From Rhodobacteraceae bacterium UBA2553 (GTDB lineage: Bacteria > Pseudomonadota > Alphaproteobacteria > Rhodobacterales > Rhodobacteraceae): DNA of 14,124 nt. The notes beneath the pieces are model-generated. The model had not been told where the DNA came from and ran no database searches. It worked only from the letters and a program-made list of their open reading frames with translations. Below are positions 12,259-14,124 of the stretch, piece after piece. The DNA is taken from NCBI GenBank assembly GCA_002340515.1, contig DDMF01000068.1, positions 282-14,405 on the forward strand. The letters run 5' to 3'. The stretch's first letter is position 1, and the number at the start of each line of letters is the position of its first letter. Both the position numbers and the translations under genes were made by a program.

Positions 12259-13956
12259 ATGATCTCTCGCCGCGACTTTCTTCAGGTCTCAATGGCCGCC
12301 TCAGCGCTTTACGGCACCTCTGGTTTTGGCAATTGGGCCAAATTGGCGGCCCAACAGGCATTGACGCAGGATGATCTTTTAAAGTTTGACACCTTTGGCA
12401 ATGTCAGCCTGATCCACATCACGGACATTCACGCTCAGCTCAAACCGATCTATTTCCGCGAGCCGTCGATCAACCTTGGGGTCGGGGCCGCCAATGGCCA
12501 GATGCCCCATGTGACCGGTGCGGATTTCCGCAAAGCCTATGGAATCGAAGATGGCTCACCGTCCGCTTACGCGTTGACGTATAATGACTTTTCGGCGCTG
12601 GCTGAGGGGTATGGCAAGGTCGGCGGCATGGACCGTGTGGCCACAGTTGTGAACGCCATTCGTGCCGACCGCCCCGATGCGCTGCTGTTGGATGGCGGCG
12701 ACACATGGCACGGATCATACACCTGTCATCACACCCAAGGCCAGGATGTGGTCAACGTGATGAATGCGTTGAAGCCCGATGCCATGACCTTCCACTGGGA
12801 ATTCACGCTGGGCTCGGACCGTGTGAACGAAATCGTCGAAAATCTGCCGTTTGCCGCCCTTGGTCAGAACATTTTTGATGCGGAATGGGATGAACCGGCC
12901 GAGCTGTTCAAACCCTATAAGTTCTTTGAGCGTGGCGGGGTGAAAATCGCGGTGATCGGTCAGGCCTTCCCCTATATGCCGATCGCAAATCCACGTTGGA
13001 TGTTCCCGGAATACTCGTTTGGGATCCGCGATGAGAACATGCAGGCGATGGTCGATGAGGTGCGCGCCGCTGGGGCTGAACTGGTTGTGGTGCTGAGCCA
13101 CAATGGCTTTGACGTGGACAAGAAAATGGCCACAAAAGTCACCGGCATCGACGTGATCCTGTCGGGCCACACCCATGACGCGCTGCCCGAACCCGTGCAG
13201 GTGGAACAGACGTTCATCATCGCCTCAGGGTCCAACTCGAAATTTGTCAGCCGCGTGGATCTGGATGTGCGCGACGGCAAGATGATGGGCATCCGCCACA
13301 AGCTGATCCCCATTTTTGCGGATGTGATCACGCCAGATGCCACCATCACCAAGCTGATTGATGACCAGCGCGCGCCCTATAAGGCAGAGCTGGAAGAGGT
13401 GATCGGCACCACAGATACGCTTTTGTATCGTCGTGGCAATTTCAATGGGTCTTGGGACGATCTGATCTGTGACGCGCTGATCAATGAACGCGAGGCCGAC
13501 ATTGCCATGTCGCCCGGCGTGCGTTGGGGGCCGTCGATCCTGCCGGGGCAAGAGATCACCCGCGAAGATATCTGGAACGTGACTTCCATGTCTTATGGCA
13601 AGGCGTACCGCTCTGAAATGACAGGGGAATTTATTCATACCATTCTTGAGGATGTGGCGGATAACCTGTTTAACCCCGACCCCTATTACCAGCAGGGCGG
13701 CGACATGGTGCGCATTGGTGGCATGGGCTACCGGATCGACGTGAGCAAACCGCAGGGCGAGCGGATCACTGAGATGACTTTGCTGAAAACCGGCGAGGCA
13801 ATTGATCCGTCGAAAACCTATGTGGTGGCCGGTTGGGCATCGGTGAACGAGGGGACAGAAGGGCCGCAGATTTGGGACGTTGTGGAAAGCCATATCCGCA
13901 AACAAGGCACCATCAAGCTTGACCCGAACAATTCCGTAGAAGTGGTGGGCGCCTAA
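12259..13956 (+). CDS. soxB: SoxB, sulfate thiohydrolase
   Basis: The 565-residue protein is full length for SoxB, a dimanganese metallophosphatase-fold enzyme that hydrolyses sulfate from the SoxY-bound S-sulfonate in the periplasm. Metal-binding motifs of the 5'-nucleotidase superfamily appear in order: HITDIHAQLKP (Asp56, His58), LLDGGDTWHGS (Asp148), TFHWEFTLG, VVLSHNGFDVD, and LSGHTHDALPEP. The nucleotidase C-terminal domain follows (NFNGSWDDLICDALINEREA onwards). The N-terminus MISRRDFLQVSMAASALYG is a Tat-like signal (Arg4-Arg5). ATG 12259 with AAGGA nine bases upstream is chosen over an in-frame GTG at 12232, which would put nine residues before the signal. It is flanked on both sides by hairpins. 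Confidence 0.96.
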   Translation: MISRRDFLQVSMAASALYGTSGFGNWAKLAAQQALTQDDLLKFDTFGNVSLIHITDIHAQLKPIYFREPSINLGVGAANGQMPHVTGADFRKAYGIEDGSPSAYALTYNDFSALAEGYGKVGGMDRVATVVNAIRADRPDALLLDGGDTWHGSYTCHHTQGQDVVNVMNALKPDAMTFHWEFTLGSDRVNEIVENLPFAALGQNIFDAEWDEPAELFKPYKFFERGGVKIAVIGQAFPYMPIANPRWMFPEYSFGIRDENMQAMVDEVRAAGAELVVVLSHNGFDVDKKMATKVTGIDVILSGHTHDALPEPVQVEQTFIIASGSNSKFVSRVDLDVRDGKMMGIRHKLIPIFADVITPDATITKLIDDQRAPYKAELEEVIGTTDTLLYRRGNFNGSWDDLICDALINEREADIAMSPGVRWGPSILPGQEITREDIWNVTSMSYGKAYRSEMTGEFIHTILEDVADNLFNPDPYYQQGGDMVRIGGMGYRIDVSKPQGERITEMTLLKTGEAIDPSKTYVVAGWASVNEGTEGPQIWDVVESHIRKQGTIKLDPNNSVEVVGA

Positions 13957-13965
13957 GCCGCCAAA

Positions 13966-13999
13966 GGTCTGGGCGTATCCCGCCCGGGCCATTTTTTTA
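13966..13999 (+). terminator. Intrinsic terminator between soxB and soxC
   Basis: GGTCTGGGCG (13966-13975) pairs over 10 positions (two G-U) with CGCCCGGGCC (13981-13990) around TATCC, followed by A and seven T. This has the classical form of a rho-independent terminator, yet soxC follows on the same strand. A second stem, CGCCTAT (14000-14006) with ATAGGCG (14015-14021), comes directly after. Confidence 0.8.
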
Positions 14000-14021
14000 C
14001 GCCTATTCATGCACATAGGCG
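14000..14021 (+). promoter_or_regulatory. Small stem-loop just upstream of soxC
   Basis: CGCCTAT and ATAGGCG form a perfect 7-bp stem with an 8-base loop, 13 bases before the soxC ribosome-binding region. It might protect a processed 5' end or affect soxC translation; no direct evidence. Confidence 0.4.
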
Positions 14022-14051
14022 AATGTAGAGATATAAGAGGAGAGATGCCAG

Positions 14052-14124
14052 ATGAGTGACAGCTCTAACACAAACGGGCCCTCACGGCGCGGGTTCCTGC
14101 AAGGGGCCGCCGCCGCAGGTGTGG
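14052..14124 (+). CDS. soxC: SoxC N-terminus (sulfane dehydrogenase molybdenum subunit), partial
   Basis: Only 24 codons are present; the gene runs off the right edge. The translation has a Tat signal core, SRRGFLQGAAAAGV, matching the known export of SoxC, a molybdopterin subunit that with the cytochrome SoxD oxidises the SoxY-bound sulfane sulfur. The strong ribosome site AAGAGGAGAG lies 7 bases before the ATG at 14052. The name rests mainly on position after soxB plus the Tat signal; no cofactor-binding part is visible. Confidence 0.8.
   Translation, partial: MSDSSNTNGPSRRGFLQGAAAAGV

Overview
The window looks like a Rhodobacterales (roseobacter-type) alphaproteobacterial chromosome. Three things point there: a sox cluster in the alphaproteobacterial order, interspersed palindromic repeats of a kind common in that group, and neighbours (SIMPL protein, O-acetylhomoserine sulfhydrylase, YeeE/YedE transporter) familiar from such genomes. 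The genus cannot be fixed by eye, and no database search was run.

Positions 1-5900 are a mixed flank. On the minus strand is the start of an unrecognised protein with a PilM/GspL-like N-terminus that runs off the left edge. Next come a secreted SIMPL-domain protein (+), O-acetylhomoserine sulfhydrylase metY (-) sharing a bidirectional terminator with it, a VOC/glyoxalase-fold protein (+), a GT-A-like protein with a histone-H1-like Lys/Ala/Pro tail (-), and a small secreted protein of unknown function (+). A 380-base gene-free stretch (3280-3659) contains a nested inverted repeat. A second palindromic element (5787-5889) separates this flank from the sox region.

Positions 5918-8706 are the minus-strand half of the sox locus, transcribed soxS, soxR, soxT-like YeeE/YedE transporter, then a flavin reductase. 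Positions 8829 to the right edge are the plus-strand half: soxV, soxX, soxY, soxZ, soxA, soxB and the first 24 codons of soxC. No soxW lies between soxV and soxX.

Together the genes encode periplasmic thiosulfate oxidation. SoxAX conjugates the sulfur substrate to the C-terminal Cys of SoxY, held by SoxZ. SoxB hydrolyses off sulfate, and SoxCD oxidises the remaining sulfane sulfur. SoxV (CcdA-like membrane protein) and SoxS (periplasmic thioredoxin-like protein) deliver reductant. SoxT probably imports or exports a sulfur species. SoxR is an ArsR-family repressor with Cys42 and Cys108 in the arrangement of the persulfide sensors BigR and SqrR.

The regulatory layer deserves most attention. 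SoxR-type palindromes lie in the soxS/soxV divergent gap and the soxV/soxX gap and share a degenerate 12-mer; the second overlaps an FNR-type box, and a perfect CRP-type site lies further upstream. A tandem pair of 48-bp palindromes separates soxY from soxZ, and terminator-like hairpins follow soxA and soxB. The operon may therefore be processed or attenuated internally to set protein ratios. I see no mobile element, tRNA, rRNA or CRISPR array.
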